64,000 nt of DNA from Brevibacillus fluminis (GTDB lineage: Bacteria; Bacillota; Bacilli; Brevibacillales; Brevibacillaceae), in assembly GCF_003710825.1 (NCBI RefSeq), contig NZ_RHHQ01000015.1, positions 62,001-126,000 on the forward strand, read 5' to 3'. This document shows, in pieces, positions 44,777 to 53,284 of the stretch. The position numbers and the translations under genes were made by a program. The notes below the pieces were generated by a model, which saw only the letters and a program-made list of their open reading frames with translations, did not search any database and was not told the DNA's origin. Each line of letters starts with the position of its first letter. The first letter of the stretch is position 1.

Positions 44777-45555
44777 GCAAGCTGGAATCTTACCGCTATT
44801 ACGGAACGAGCGATCCGATGTCGGGCAAGGAAGCGTACCAATGCGATCGCTACGTAAAGCGGCAGAAAGCGAACCTGTACGTCTATGGGCGATATTTGCT
44901 CGATATGCCGGCATTGATGCGCCCGTTTCACTTGGATTGCTGGCAATGTAGAAAAGCGCATCGTGAGACTTGCTGTGAAAATGGACAGCCGTATGCGGTC
45001 GCTGACTGGCAAAAGCCGATTCTCGATGCGGCAGCAGGCGAGATCGTGGAACGGTATTTCCCGCAGCAGGCGAAAGAAAGCGTAGTGAGGCACGGAATCT
45101 GGGACACTTTCAATACGGTTGGTTCGCTGCGCAGCCAACATGGCAATTGCGTGTTTTTCAAAGAAATCAACGGGCGCAACTGCTGCGCGATCCATGCTTT
45201 CGCGGAAAGCGATGGAAAAGATGTGTACCAGCTGAAGCCATTCAGCTGCATGCTTTATCCGCTGGAGCTAATCGAGATGGGTGATACCTTGCTAATCACT
45301 GCTCTAACGGATGAAACGGCACATTTTTCTCGTTGGGGCTTTGATTATTTGGAACAGTTTTACTGCGCGAGCCTGGATCGGCGCAAGCTCGCCAAACATC
45401 TCGATCATTCGCTGTTTTCGCTGGAAGGCTACCGGCCAGCATACGAATGGAACGAATTCATCATCCACCAAGCATTCGGGGTAGATGTTGTAAACACGAT
45501 CCGAACACTTGCCGAACAAATGCAAATGGATGAAGACGACCGCATACCCATGTAA
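44773..45555 (+). CDS. DUF3109/YkgJ-like Cys-rich protein
   Basis: This 260-residue protein has a spaced Cys set typical of DUF3109: CWQCRKAH, ETCCENG, NCVFF, NCCAIHAF, PFSCMLYPLEL. The pattern suggests iron-sulfur or zinc binding, as in YkgJ-type proteins. The reaction is not known. It overlaps the preceding acidic-protein gene, so the two may work together. Its stop codon lies inside the loop of the downstream terminator. Confidence 0.85.
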   Translation: MSKLESYRYYGTSDPMSGKEAYQCDRYVKRQKANLYVYGRYLLDMPALMRPFHLDCWQCRKAHRETCCENGQPYAVADWQKPILDAAAGEIVERYFPQQAKESVVRHGIWDTFNTVGSLRSQHGNCVFFKEINGRNCCAIHAFAESDGKDVYQLKPFSCMLYPLELIEMGDTLLITALTDETAHFSRWGFDYLEQFYCASLDRRKLAKHLDHSLFSLEGYRPAYEWNEFIIHQAFGVDVVNTIRTLAEQMQMDEDDRIPM

Positions 45556-45573
45556 GGGAGGCGGTCGTTTTTT
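45536..45573 (+). terminator. Terminator of the DUF3109 unit
   Basis: ACGACCGC / GCGGTCGT hairpin plus TTTTTT; the loop contains the DUF3109 stop. Confidence 0.9.
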
Positions 45574-45578
45574 CGTTT

Positions 45579-45632
45579 GTATAAGTGCAACCGCGGCTTA
45601 AGCCAAAAGCTTGGCGTAGCCGGGTTTTCTAA
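45579..45632 (+). repeat. Terminator-tail repeat, copy 3 (short form)
   Basis: Core-only copy (GTATAAGTGCAACC.. to ..GGGTTTTCTAA), starting 6 nt after the T-run of the DUF3109 terminator. The AT-rich hairpin is absent. The core stem has several changes (GGCTTAAGCC). Confidence 0.85.
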
Positions 45633-45819
45633 TCTCGATCGAAACATTCGATTCGCAGATAGAAAAATTCGATAACCCGCTCTCACCCAAAATTTTGTAT
45701 AGTAGCAATATAATTCTTATTTACCCGATTGGTTATGTCGGGTATAGCGGGCGATTAACATCAAATTCACGTAAGCTTCGTGAACGCAGAACAGTGCGAA
45801 TAAGAGAGGAGGGACGCTT

Positions 45820-46971
45820 ATCATCTCCTATGACGTTGCGATTTTAGGTGCCGGTTCGATGGGAATGAGCGCTGGCTACTATTTGTCCAGGCAGGGCGTG
45901 CAAACATTGTTGATCGATGCTTTTAACCCGCCGCATACGGGGGGGAGCCATCATGGTGAGACCCGGCTCATGCGACACGCGTATGCGGGCAATCCGCTTT
46001 ACACCAAGCTGGCGATTCGCGCCGACCAGCTGTGGCGGCAGCTGGAGGAAACCGGGGGACAAAAGCTCTTACACCGTACTGGCGTGCTCAACATGGGGGA
46101 CCAAGGGGCGCTTTCTTTGCAGCAAAAGCGCGAGCAAGCGCAAACGCATGGCTTGCGTGTCGAATTACTCAATGCCGAAGAAATCCGCCATAGATGGAAA
46201 GGAATCCAGATTCCTGATTCCGTACAGGGGATTTATGAGCCGAATGCAGGCTATTTGCTAAGCGAGGCGTGCATTCAATCGTTTCGCACCCAGGCGGTAG
46301 CGCACGGGGCGCTCGTCGTGCCCAATACCCCTGTCAAAGACATTCAGATTGAATCCGATTGTGTAAAAGTGTTTACAGATTCGGGTGATTTTTGCGCAGG
46401 CAAGCTGATTGTAAGCCTGGGGGCGTGGTTCGGATCGGTCGCAGGCTTCCAGCAGCTGCCGATCCGTTCTGTTCGCAAGGCGGTCGCATGGTTTGAGGCG
46501 GATGAACAATTGTACAGTGCCGAACGGTTTCCTGGCTTTACTTTTGGCGATGCGCAGGGCGGGTACTACGGATTTCCGAGCATTAACGGCTCAGGGGTCA
46601 AGATCGGCAGGCACGATGCTGGTCAAACGTGGATTCCATCGTCGCCTTTTTATCCGTTTGGTCATTATCCGGAGGATGAAGCGGATTTGCGCCGTGCGCT
46701 TTCTACGTATTTACCGCTTGCTGCAGGGCGGATTGTTCGATCCGGTGTGTGCAAATATGAAATGACGCCGGATGAGAATTTCATTATCGATCAGCATCCG
46801 AAGCATCGTCACATATTTCTTGCAGGCGGCTTTTCCGGTCATGGCTTCAAATTCTCCAGCGTGGTGGGGGAGATCCTCGCCGATTGGGTGACAAAAGGAA
46901 AGGCGAAATGTGACCTCAGCCCGTTTGCACTGAAACGTTTTACAACTGGTGCGACTGAAGTGCCACACTGA
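45820..46971 (+). CDS. N-methyltryptophan/sarcosine oxidase-like FAD amine oxidase
   Basis: This monomeric FAD-dependent amine oxidase (SolA/MSOX-like) has 383 residues. The dinucleotide motif ISYDVAILGAGSMGMSAGYY opens the protein, GGSHHGETRLMRHAY follows (flavin region), and the C-terminal KYEMTPDENFIIDQHP and GGFSGHGFKFS match the family. The first standard start (ATG 45859) lies inside the FAD motif and cannot be right. The only sensible start is ATC at 45820, 8 nt after AGAGGAGGG. The enzyme oxidises N-methylated amino acids, releasing formaldehyde and peroxide. Confidence 0.88.
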   Translation: MISYDVAILGAGSMGMSAGYYLSRQGVQTLLIDAFNPPHTGGSHHGETRLMRHAYAGNPLYTKLAIRADQLWRQLEETGGQKLLHRTGVLNMGDQGALSLQQKREQAQTHGLRVELLNAEEIRHRWKGIQIPDSVQGIYEPNAGYLLSEACIQSFRTQAVAHGALVVPNTPVKDIQIESDCVKVFTDSGDFCAGKLIVSLGAWFGSVAGFQQLPIRSVRKAVAWFEADEQLYSAERFPGFTFGDAQGGYYGFPSINGSGVKIGRHDAGQTWIPSSPFYPFGHYPEDEADLRRALSTYLPLAAGRIVRSGVCKYEMTPDENFIIDQHPKHRHIFLAGGFSGHGFKFSSVVGEILADWVTKGKAKCDLSPFALKRFTTGATEVPH

Positions 46972-46980
46972 TCAAAAAGC

Positions 46981-47019
46981 AAAAAAGAGGCGGTCCCGCA
47001 CAACGGGCCACCTCTTTTG
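46981..47019. terminator. Bidirectional terminator
   Basis: AAAAGAGGCGG / CCACCTCTTTT hairpin between two convergent genes. Confidence 0.78.
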
Positions 47020-47055
47020 TTATGTGCCAAGCCGTATGTTCCGCTCAAAGGAGCA

Positions 47056-47574
47056 TCAAGATACAGTTTCGCCTTGCTGCGCTTCATAAAATTCTTGGAA
47101 ATTTTGCCGGTGCTCGCGACGTTCCTTGCGAATCCGGTAACGATCTTCTGCACTGTTGAAATGGAATTTTTCTTCCTCGGTTTCCGGATACACAGGCGGT
47201 ACCGGGATCGCTTTCCCTTCATCATCGACCGCGACAAAGGTCAGGTAGGACGTGCCGGTCAAATGGCGCTCCCCTGTCGTTAAATCTTCCGCCTCCACCT
47301 GAACAAACACTTCCATGGAAGTCTTATGCGACCAAGTAACATAGGCCTCCAGGCAGATCGCCTGCCCGACCCGGATCGGTTTGAGGAAATCAAGGCTGTC
47401 TGTCGAAGCGGTGACCACCATAGCTCGGGCGTGGCGCATCGCCGTCACGCTGGCCACCTTGTCGATGTAGGCCATCACTTTGCCGCCGAAAATCGTGCCG
47501 TGAAAATTGGTATCAGGAGGAAGCACAATGTCTGTCATGTATGTTCGTGAAGCGCTCATCGGTTTGGCTTGCAT
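47056..47574 (-). CDS. Acyl-CoA thioesterase, hotdog fold
   Basis: This 172-residue thioesterase resembles YciA/YkhA. Diagnostic are LPPDTNFHGTIFGGKVMAYIDKVA (hotdog helix with Asn/His and Asp), VVTASTDSLDFLKPIRVG, and a second strand set SMEVFVQVEAEDL. It hydrolyses acyl-CoA esters, keeping free CoA available. The C-terminus is Glu/Arg-rich. ATG 47574 follows GGGAG; the longer ORF has no RBS. Confidence 0.87.
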   Translation of the reverse strand: MQAKPMSASRTYMTDIVLPPDTNFHGTIFGGKVMAYIDKVASVTAMRHARAMVVTASTDSLDFLKPIRVGQAICLEAYVTWSHKTSMEVFVQVEAEDLTTGERHLTGTSYLTFVAVDDEGKAIPVPPVYPETEEEKFHFNSAEDRYRIRKERREHRQNFQEFYEAQQGETVS

Positions 47575-47654
47575 AGGTAACTCCCATCCTTCATTTGCGT
47601 TAAATGTGACCTTGAAACGAATCTTATTGTAACGCAAAGCATTCCGTGCCACAA

Positions 47655-49169
47655 CTATCTCACCAAAACGCCATCTTTGATAAGTTGTTCCGCTTTTGCC
47701 ATGTCGATATGCATTTCACGGTCCTCCACCAAGCGAGGGATGACTTGGCGCAGCTCTTCGTACGCTTTTGCTGTGCCTTTGCCCAGTGCGCCTGTGCCGA
47801 AATCGATGGCTTGTGCCGCTGCCAAATACTCGATGCCAAGCACTTTGCACACATTGTCGATCACCGAGCGCAGCTTGCGGGCAGCAGTTGTGCCCATGCT
47901 GACATGATCTTCCTGGTTGGCGGACGATGGAATCGAATCGACGGATGCCGGATGGCAGAGTACTTTGTTCTCCGATACAATCGAAGCCGCTACATACTGG
48001 GTAATCATAAATCCGGAATGCAGGCCACCATTTGGCGTCAAGAAAGCAGGTAACCCACTCAGCTGCGGATTCACCAGTCGCTCGGTCCGTCTTTCGGAAA
48101 TGTTGGCGAGCTCCGCCATCGCAATCGCGAGGAAGTCCGCCACCAAAGCCATCGGCTGGCCATGGAAATTGCCACCGGAAATCACGTCGCCTGTTTCAGG
48201 AAACAGGATTGGATTGTCGGTAACGCTGTTGCATTCACGACTGACCGTTTGCCACACATAGTTGAGCGTATCGCGCGTAGCACCATGCACTTGCGGCAGG
48301 CAGCGCAGGCTGTACGGATCTTGTACGCGCAGCTGGCCTTGTGCGGTCGTGCGTTCGCTGCCTTCAAGATGGGAAAGCAGGATGCGAGCTGATTCCTGCT
48401 GGCCCGGATGCGGACGCACGGCGTGCAGCTGTGGATCGAATGCTTTTGGAATTCCGCGCAGCGCCTCGACGGTCATCGCGGCAATGAGCTCGGCACTTTC
48501 CATCGCGATGCGAGCGTCATAGAGGGCGAGGCACAACAGCGCCGTCATCGCCTGTGTCCCGTTGATCAGCGCCAATCCTTCCTTAGCCTGCAGGCGAATC
48601 GGGGAAAGACCCGCCGCTTGAAGCGCGTCCTTGCCGGGGAGACGCTGTCCTTTGTATTCTGCCTCGCCTCTGCCCAGCATAACCAGAACCATGTGAGCAA
48701 GCGGTGCCAAATCGCCGCTTGCCCCCAGTGAGCCTTGCTGCGGAATGATCGGATGCACGCCATTGTTGACCATCGCGAGCAAGAGGGTTAGTGTCTCAGG
48801 ACGAATGCCGGAAAAGCCTTTGGACAGTGCATTGATGCGAAGCACCATCATGGCGCGAACGACTTCTTGTGGATAAGGTTGCCCCATGCCGCACGCATGG
48901 CTGATAATCAAATTTTCCTGCAAATCGCTGACATCTTCTTTCGAAATCACGACATCGGAAAACTTCCCGAAACCGGTTGTGATGCCGTACACGACCCGTT
49001 GCTCATCCACCATCTTTTCGACCATGCCACGAGACACTTTTACGCGCTCGCGTGCTTCTTCCGTCAAGTCGATGGTGACGCCAACGTTACGCGCTACCTC
49101 AGTCACTTGCTCGATCGTCAATTGCTCACCGTTTAATAATACAGATTGCATCATTGTTGTTTTTTCCAT
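47655..49169 (-). CDS. hutH: Histidine ammonia-lyase
   Basis: This enzyme converts L-histidine to urocanate and ammonia, the first step of histidine breakdown. It has 504 residues. The autocatalytic MIO cofactor triad Ala150-Ser151-Gly152 is in GSLGASGDLAPL, and the downstream DSIPSSANQEDHVSMG block is typical. Other hut genes and hutP are absent from this window. AGGAGG lies 7 nt before the ATG. A leader of about 170 nt with a strong hairpin precedes it. Confidence 0.96.
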   Translation of the reverse strand: MEKTTMMQSVLLNGEQLTIEQVTEVARNVGVTIDLTEEARERVKVSRGMVEKMVDEQRVVYGITTGFGKFSDVVISKEDVSDLQENLIISHACGMGQPYPQEVVRAMMVLRINALSKGFSGIRPETLTLLLAMVNNGVHPIIPQQGSLGASGDLAPLAHMVLVMLGRGEAEYKGQRLPGKDALQAAGLSPIRLQAKEGLALINGTQAMTALLCLALYDARIAMESAELIAAMTVEALRGIPKAFDPQLHAVRPHPGQQESARILLSHLEGSERTTAQGQLRVQDPYSLRCLPQVHGATRDTLNYVWQTVSRECNSVTDNPILFPETGDVISGGNFHGQPMALVADFLAIAMAELANISERRTERLVNPQLSGLPAFLTPNGGLHSGFMITQYVAASIVSENKVLCHPASVDSIPSSANQEDHVSMGTTAARKLRSVIDNVCKVLGIEYLAAAQAIDFGTGALGKGTAKAYEELRQVIPRLVEDREMHIDMAKAEQLIKDGVLVR

Positions 49170-49208
49170 ATGATTTCCTCCTTTAGCATAGCAAAGAGCG
49201 CAAAAGGA

Positions 49209-49238
49209 AAGGGGCTAGGAAAATTTCCCTAGCCCCTT
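49209..49238 (-). promoter_or_regulatory. Attenuator-like hairpin in the hutH leader
   Basis: AAGGGGCTAGG / CCTAGCCCCTT is a very stable stem followed on the minus strand by TTTCCTTTT. It lies between the promoter and the hutH RBS, so it may end transcription prematurely unless an antiterminator acts. Confidence 0.5.
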
Positions 49239-49346
49239 ACACCGTATCCTTTTATCGTTATCATGGCACCGCTTACATGCCGATTGCATCCGAATCCGCT
49301 CATATGTTTACACTCCGCTTCAACAGCTGAAATGGTATTCAACTCT

Positions 49347-49374
49347 ATTGTAGCTGTTTTTTACCCGGAGTCAA
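49347..49374 (-). promoter_or_regulatory. Probable SigA promoter of hutH
   Basis: Minus strand TTGACT (49374-49369), 16-bp spacer, TACAAT (49352-49347). Confidence 0.65.
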
Positions 49375-49518
49375 CGACAATGTGGCGCCGCTTGCAAATT
49401 TAGACAGGTACCTAAAAATCGGGCGCCTTTCACAGGCCCAATCTAGGCAAGCGTCGTCTCTCTTGGCGGGTGAATGTCATACCATGTACTGTGTCTTGTA
49501 ACGAAAGAGAGGACGTGA

Positions 49519-50145
49519 GTGTACTTGGAAAAGGAAAGAAGACATCCACATGTCATGCCATCGCCCATGATGCCATCGCCCATGATGCCGTCACCTAACC
49601 GGCCTATGATGCCGTCACCTAACCAGCCTATGATGCCGTCACCTAACCGGCCCATGATGCCGTCACCTAACCGGCCCATGATGCCGTCACCTAACCGGCC
49701 TATGATGCCGTTACCTAACCGGCCCATGATGCCATCGCCTAACCGGCCCATGATGCCGAAAAAAGAACATCCTCGGCCGCCGGTGTTCGTAAAACCAAAA
49801 GAACGCCCAATGCCGATGCCATTGCCAATTCCGCAGCCAGCACCGAAACATGAATCCATACAGATCTACATTTTCAAGTTCCAGTTCCATATGGAGCGCA
49901 TGCACTATTACAGACACAAATGTGACCAGCATTACGGCAATCGCAAGCGGTATCGTAAATACCACCGCCACTATATGTTCCACAGAAGCCGCATGCAGCA
50001 CTATCATGGATTGTGCGGTCCACATATGCATCACCATCACCACATGATGGATTCTAGCTCATGCTTTGGTAGCGCGAGCACAATGGCGGAAAGCTCTTGT
50101 GGTTGTGGGTGCGGCGGAAGATGCAGCGGATCTTCTTCATCCTAA
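49519..50145 (+). CDS. Repeat-rich His/Cys-tailed coat-like protein
   Basis: This 208-residue protein is of low complexity in three parts. Residues 13-80 are tandem copies of an octapeptide MMPSPNRP. Residues 81-110 are a Pro-rich linker. From 115 onward a His/Tyr/Arg-rich part (HYYRHKCDQHYGNRKRYRKY, then MHHHHHMM) ends in GCGCGGRCSGSSSS. Such Pro/His/Tyr/Cys-rich proteins occur in spore coats and exosporia, where Tyr and Cys cross-link; no family is recognised. The GTG start follows GAGAGGA. A metal-binding role of the tail is possible. Confidence 0.7.
   Translation: MYLEKERRHPHVMPSPMMPSPMMPSPNRPMMPSPNQPMMPSPNRPMMPSPNRPMMPSPNRPMMPLPNRPMMPSPNRPMMPKKEHPRPPVFVKPKERPMPMPLPIPQPAPKHESIQIYIFKFQFHMERMHYYRHKCDQHYGNRKRYRKYHRHYMFHRSRMQHYHGLCGPHMHHHHHMMDSSSCFGSASTMAESSCGCGCGGRCSGSSSS
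49555..49758 (+). repeat. 24-bp coding tandem repeat
   Basis: About eight near-identical copies of the 24-bp unit ATGATGCCGTCACCTAACCG-type (encoding MMPSPNRP) after two shorter degenerate copies. Silent and single-residue variants (Q for R, L for S) show recent expansion. Confidence 0.9.
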
Positions 50146-50176
50146 AGGGCGAACTGCACGCCGATGCGTCAATCGT

Positions 50177-51088
50177 TTACGAACGAACAGACGCATCGGC
50201 CCATTTTTTGCGCAAATTCAGCAGAGCCTCGTCTTTCTTTTTACATTCCAGCATGACGTCGATGTCATAATTGGCAAGAGCCGTCGCAAACCGCTCAAAA
50301 TCGTCCAACACGATCTCATCCGCATGGCTGCGGAACTCACTTTCCGATTTGGGCGAGGAAAAATGCATTTTCGGTGTGCGCTCCCCCCACGTCTTGATTA
50401 CACGCGGAATATAGTCCACCCAGTTTTCCCCGTTGTTTACACAGTGATGATGGTGAACGTCGAGCACCATCGGAATGCCGAGCTTTTCACATAAGCCAAG
50501 CACATCGACCATGGTGAAGGAGGTGTCGTCGTTTTCCACGACCAGGCGTGCTTTTACGTACTCAGGAAGCAGGGCGAAATGGGCGGAGAACCGCTCCAGC
50601 GACGCTTCCTTGTCATCGTATAATCCCCCGACATGTGTTACCAGCACAGAATTGTGGTCAAGCCCCATCAGGTCAAACACTTTGGCATGGTAATCAAAAT
50701 CTTTGATCGTCGCTTCCAGCACATTGGGTTTGGGCGTATTGAGGATGCTGTAGTGCCCAGGGTGCGAGGTGAGGCGCATGCCTGTTTTTCGGATATAGTC
50801 GCCCGCCTTTTGAAAGTCCCAGGCGAATTCCTTGGCCCAGTCCCATTCTTTTGTAATTTCATGGGTAGCGAACGGAACAAACTCGGAGGGCAGGCGGTAT
50901 AGAAAGATTTGATGCTTTGCATTGTATTCAAGAAGATCCATCAGGTTGAAAAAATTGGTCTGTAGTACCTGCCGCAATTTTTTCAGTTGGCCCGCTTTAT
51001 CCAGTTTGTTCAACTGGGCAATGGTCGTCTTTTTGTTGGGGTTATTGGGAGTCGCCATACTGATACATGCATAGCCCAAACGAATCAT
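50177..51088 (-). CDS. uvsE: UV damage endonuclease
   Basis: This repair endonuclease cuts 5' of UV photoproducts. It has 303 residues with a TIM-barrel fold. The start RLGYACISM, metal-binding LTSHPGHYSIL, VTHVGGLYDDK, VVENDDTSF, DVHHHHC and MHFSSPKSE are the known UvsE blocks. It is common in spore formers, where UV resistance matters. ATG 51088 follows AAAGGAGG. Confidence 0.94.
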   Translation of the reverse strand: MIRLGYACISMATPNNPNKKTTIAQLNKLDKAGQLKKLRQVLQTNFFNLMDLLEYNAKHQIFLYRLPSEFVPFATHEITKEWDWAKEFAWDFQKAGDYIRKTGMRLTSHPGHYSILNTPKPNVLEATIKDFDYHAKVFDLMGLDHNSVLVTHVGGLYDDKEASLERFSAHFALLPEYVKARLVVENDDTSFTMVDVLGLCEKLGIPMVLDVHHHHCVNNGENWVDYIPRVIKTWGERTPKMHFSSPKSESEFRSHADEIVLDDFERFATALANYDIDVMLECKKKDEALLNLRKKWADASVRS

Positions 51089-51205
51089 CCACACGCCTCC
51101 TTTCACTCATGTCTAGTATTGCCCCAAACCCGCGTTTTGGCGCTGCATGAAGGACGGGATTCCGTGGGAAGATAAAGGAAACGCAGGAATTGCGAGGAGG
51201 ATAAC

Positions 51206-51547
51206 ATGGCTACGCATGAATTAGCCGCACAATATTTGGAGGGATTGCGCACGTTTGGACAAGTTATGCCGGGTGTCATGGATGCCTATAACTTGTTTAC
51301 AACGAAATGCTTTGCTCCTGGGGAGCTCAGCACAAAGGAAAAGCATTTGATCGCACTGGGAATATCGCTGTTCGCGGGCAATGAGCATTGCATCGTTTAC
51401 CATCTTGAGGCACTGCGCAGAGAAGGTGTCAGTCACCAACAGCTGTCGGAGACGGTGGCGGTCGCAGGTGCATACGGGGGAGGTACCACGATGTCGCATG
51501 GGGTCATTCTCATCAATGAAGTGATGAAAAAAAGCGACTTGCAATGA
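51206..51547 (+). CDS. Carboxymuconolactone decarboxylase/AhpD-like protein
   Basis: This 113-residue helical protein has the CMD pattern with core GNEHCIVYHLEALRREGVS. AhpD proper has a CxxC pair; here only one Cys with a nearby His (HCIVYH) is present, so a thiol-peroxidase partner role is less certain. RBS GAGGAGG. A terminator follows. Confidence 0.85.
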   Translation: MATHELAAQYLEGLRTFGQVMPGVMDAYNLFTTKCFAPGELSTKEKHLIALGISLFAGNEHCIVYHLEALRREGVSHQQLSETVAVAGAYGGGTTMSHGVILINEVMKKSDLQ

Positions 51548-51561
51548 TATCATGGCGTAAG

Positions 51562-51590
51562 GGCCCCCGTCGGACAGGCGGGGGTGTTTG
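51562..51590 (+). terminator. Terminator after AhpD-like gene
   Basis: GCCCCCGTC / GGCGGGGGT hairpin, short T-run. Confidence 0.75.
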
Positions 51591-51727
51591 CTGTTGGCAG
51601 AGGGTTTTTCGAAAAATGTCATCGTTCGTTCACTTCTTTTTTTGGTAACGGGCGGGCAGCTATTGTACAGTTATTATGGAAGAGATTCATTATCGATCAC
51701 GCTAGCAGGAAAGGGGAGCATTCATTT

Positions 51728-52102
51728 ATGTTCCGACGTTTCATTATGATTGGCAGCATCTGCGCCTTCTTGGCGGTAGCCCTCGGTGCTTTCGGCGCGC
51801 ACGTGCTCAAGCCGCATCTGTCGGCTGAGATGATGGCGGTATTTGAAACCGGCGTTCATTATCATATGATGCATGCGCTCGGCATTTTGCTGATCGCGAT
51901 TCTAGTTGAAAAGTTTGGCACAAGCAAGCAGCTCGTTCAAGCAGGCTGGGCGCTGCTGATCGGGATTATCCTGTTTTCAGGCAGTTTGTACGTACTGGCT
52001 GTCACTGGGATCAAAGTCCTCGGTGCGATCACGCCACTTGGCGGCGTGAGCTTTTTGTACGGCTGGCTGATGCTGTTTGTATTTGCATGGAAACGGCGCT
52101 AG
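51728..52102 (+). CDS. DUF423-family membrane protein (YwdK-like)
   Basis: This 124-residue protein has four hydrophobic helices. DUF423 signature residues are GAFGAHVLKPHLS near the N-terminus, YHMMHALGILL in helix 2, and ITPLGGVSFLYGW near the end. Its function is not known. ATG 51728 has AAAGGGGAG 11 nt upstream. It is followed after 18 nt by the YciI-like gene. Confidence 0.88.
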   Translation: MFRRFIMIGSICAFLAVALGAFGAHVLKPHLSAEMMAVFETGVHYHMMHALGILLIAILVEKFGTSKQLVQAGWALLIGIILFSGSLYVLAVTGIKVLGAITPLGGVSFLYGWLMLFVFAWKRR

Positions 52103-52120
52103 GGAAGAGGAGAGTTTGCC

Positions 52121-52408
52121 ATGTTTTTCGTTGTGCTTACGTATCAAAAACCGATTGCGGAAGTAGAGAAGCATTTAGAAGAGCATATCCGCTTTTTGGA
52201 TGCGCAGTATGAGGCGAAAAAATTCATCTTCTCCGGCCGGCGCAATCCACGGGTTGGCGGAGTCATTTTGGTCAACAGCACATCGCGGGAAGAGGTGCTG
52301 AACATTTTGCAGGATGACCCATTCAAAAAGCACGAAATTGCCGAGTATGAATTGATCGAGTTTACCCCATCCAAATATGATGAGCGGTTTGCAAGCTTTC
52401 TCGAATAA
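52121..52408 (+). CDS. YciI-family protein
   Basis: This 95-residue ferredoxin-like alpha/beta protein has the YciI pattern (FFVVLTYQKP, HIRFLDAQYEAKKFIFSG, VGGVILVNSTSREEVL, DDPF, EYELIEF). Some members are thought to be decarboxylase- or dehalogenase-like; the role here is unknown. Strong RBS AAGAGGAGAG. It likely forms an operon with the DUF423 gene. Confidence 0.87.
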   Translation: MFFVVLTYQKPIAEVEKHLEEHIRFLDAQYEAKKFIFSGRRNPRVGGVILVNSTSREEVLNILQDDPFKKHEIAEYELIEFTPSKYDERFASFLE

Positions 52409-52411
52409 TGG

Positions 52412-52459
52412 TAGAAAACCTGGCTACTCCAAGCTTTTTGGCGGAGCTGCGGTTGCACT
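52412..52459 (-). repeat. Terminator-tail repeat, copy 4 (short form, reversed)
   Basis: Core-only copy in the opposite orientation. Its left end (GTGCAACC on the minus strand) adjoins the T-run of the minus-strand terminator of the TPR gene. So it again lies immediately downstream of a terminator. Confidence 0.85.
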
Positions 52460-52500
52460 AAAAAACAGCCCCAGCGCGTTCGTCTGCTGGGGCTGTTCTT
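52460..52500. terminator. Terminator between YciI-like and TPR genes
   Basis: ACAGCCCCAGC / GCTGGGGCTGT hairpin with a T-run on the minus strand (A-run 52460-52465) and a shorter T-tract on the plus strand. Confidence 0.88.
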
Positions 52501-52519
52501 TGTGTCCGCAAAGGGATGG

Positions 52520-53203
52520 TCAGCCGGTATGGCTCGCTGCTTTTGACCATTCTTCGCGCCGTTTCTCCAGCTCGACACGTCCGACATGCATGGTGTAAAA
52601 ATAACGCAAGCACGTCAATCGGTGAAGATGGGCGAGAGCGGTGGAAAAATTTCCTTTTGCGGCCTCAATCTCGGCTTGGCAAAAGAGATGAACTTCGTTG
52701 CGTGCCTTCTTCCTAAGTAGACCATACGCCTCGATTGCTCCCTGCAAATCCCCAAGTCGGGCTTGCGAGCAGACGATAACCGTCAGTGCGTTGATGGAGG
52801 AAGTGTCACGCTCGTAGACGCGTACAGCGAGATCGAGCGCTTCCGCATAGTTGCCGCGAAAATAATAAATGGCCGACAAATTACAAAACAAATATTGTGC
52901 CATCGCCTGATTGAAAAGCGATGGGGTATTTTTGCAAATGGTCAACCCTTTGGCGATAAAATGCTCGGCGCCGTCATAGTTGCCCGACATGATTTCTCGA
53001 CTAGATTTGTCCAAGATGGCGACCATGCGTGTACCGTTACGCCGATAGGAGGCTTCAAGCAACCGCATAATCCGTTCCGGCCGCTTGAACAGCGCCCCCA
53101 TATATTGAAAGCGGAATGGCCAATGCAGCCGAATGAAGACGGCAACCAGGACAGCCGCCAAACCGGACACGACGGAAATCCAATTCAGTTGTAGCAAGCC
53201 CAC
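52520..53203 (-). CDS. Membrane-anchored TPR-like protein
   Basis: This 227-residue protein has one N-terminal membrane helix (about 8-26) and then helix-turn-helix pairs of tetratricopeptide type (SGNYDGAEHFIAKGLTICK, YFRGNYAEALDLAVRVYE, LGDLQGAIEAYGLLRKKA, KGNFSTALAHLHRL). It probably serves as a protein-protein interaction scaffold. The GTG start follows GAGAGGATG. Confidence 0.82.
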   Translation of the reverse strand: MGLLQLNWISVVSGLAAVLVAVFIRLHWPFRFQYMGALFKRPERIMRLLEASYRRNGTRMVAILDKSSREIMSGNYDGAEHFIAKGLTICKNTPSLFNQAMAQYLFCNLSAIYYFRGNYAEALDLAVRVYERDTSSINALTVIVCSQARLGDLQGAIEAYGLLRKKARNEVHLFCQAEIEAAKGNFSTALAHLHRLTCLRYFYTMHVGRVELEKRREEWSKAASHTG

Positions 53204-53284
53204 TTCGGCAACATCCTCTCAAGTTGAAGCAATTGGTACCATAGTAGCACAGTTTGCACAAGGCGAACAGAGGCGCGAACCGTG

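Larger units (their letters stand above)
49170..49518. other. hutH leader and upstream region of the coat-like gene
   Basis: No gene. It holds the hutH promoter and leader hairpin on the minus strand, then a short spacer before the divergent coat-like gene. CATACCATG at 49478-49486 resembles a SigK -10 (CATANNNTA) with one mismatch, which would fit sporulation expression of that gene; this is speculative. Confidence 0.45.

Noticed and set aside
49555..49758. CRISPR-like array
   Set aside because: The 24-bp units are tandem without spacers and lie in frame in a coding sequence.
49443..49859. Minus-strand Gly-rich ORF with repeats GRLGDGIM
   Set aside because: Antisense of the MMPSPNRP repeat; the plus-strand frame has an RBS and a structured tail.
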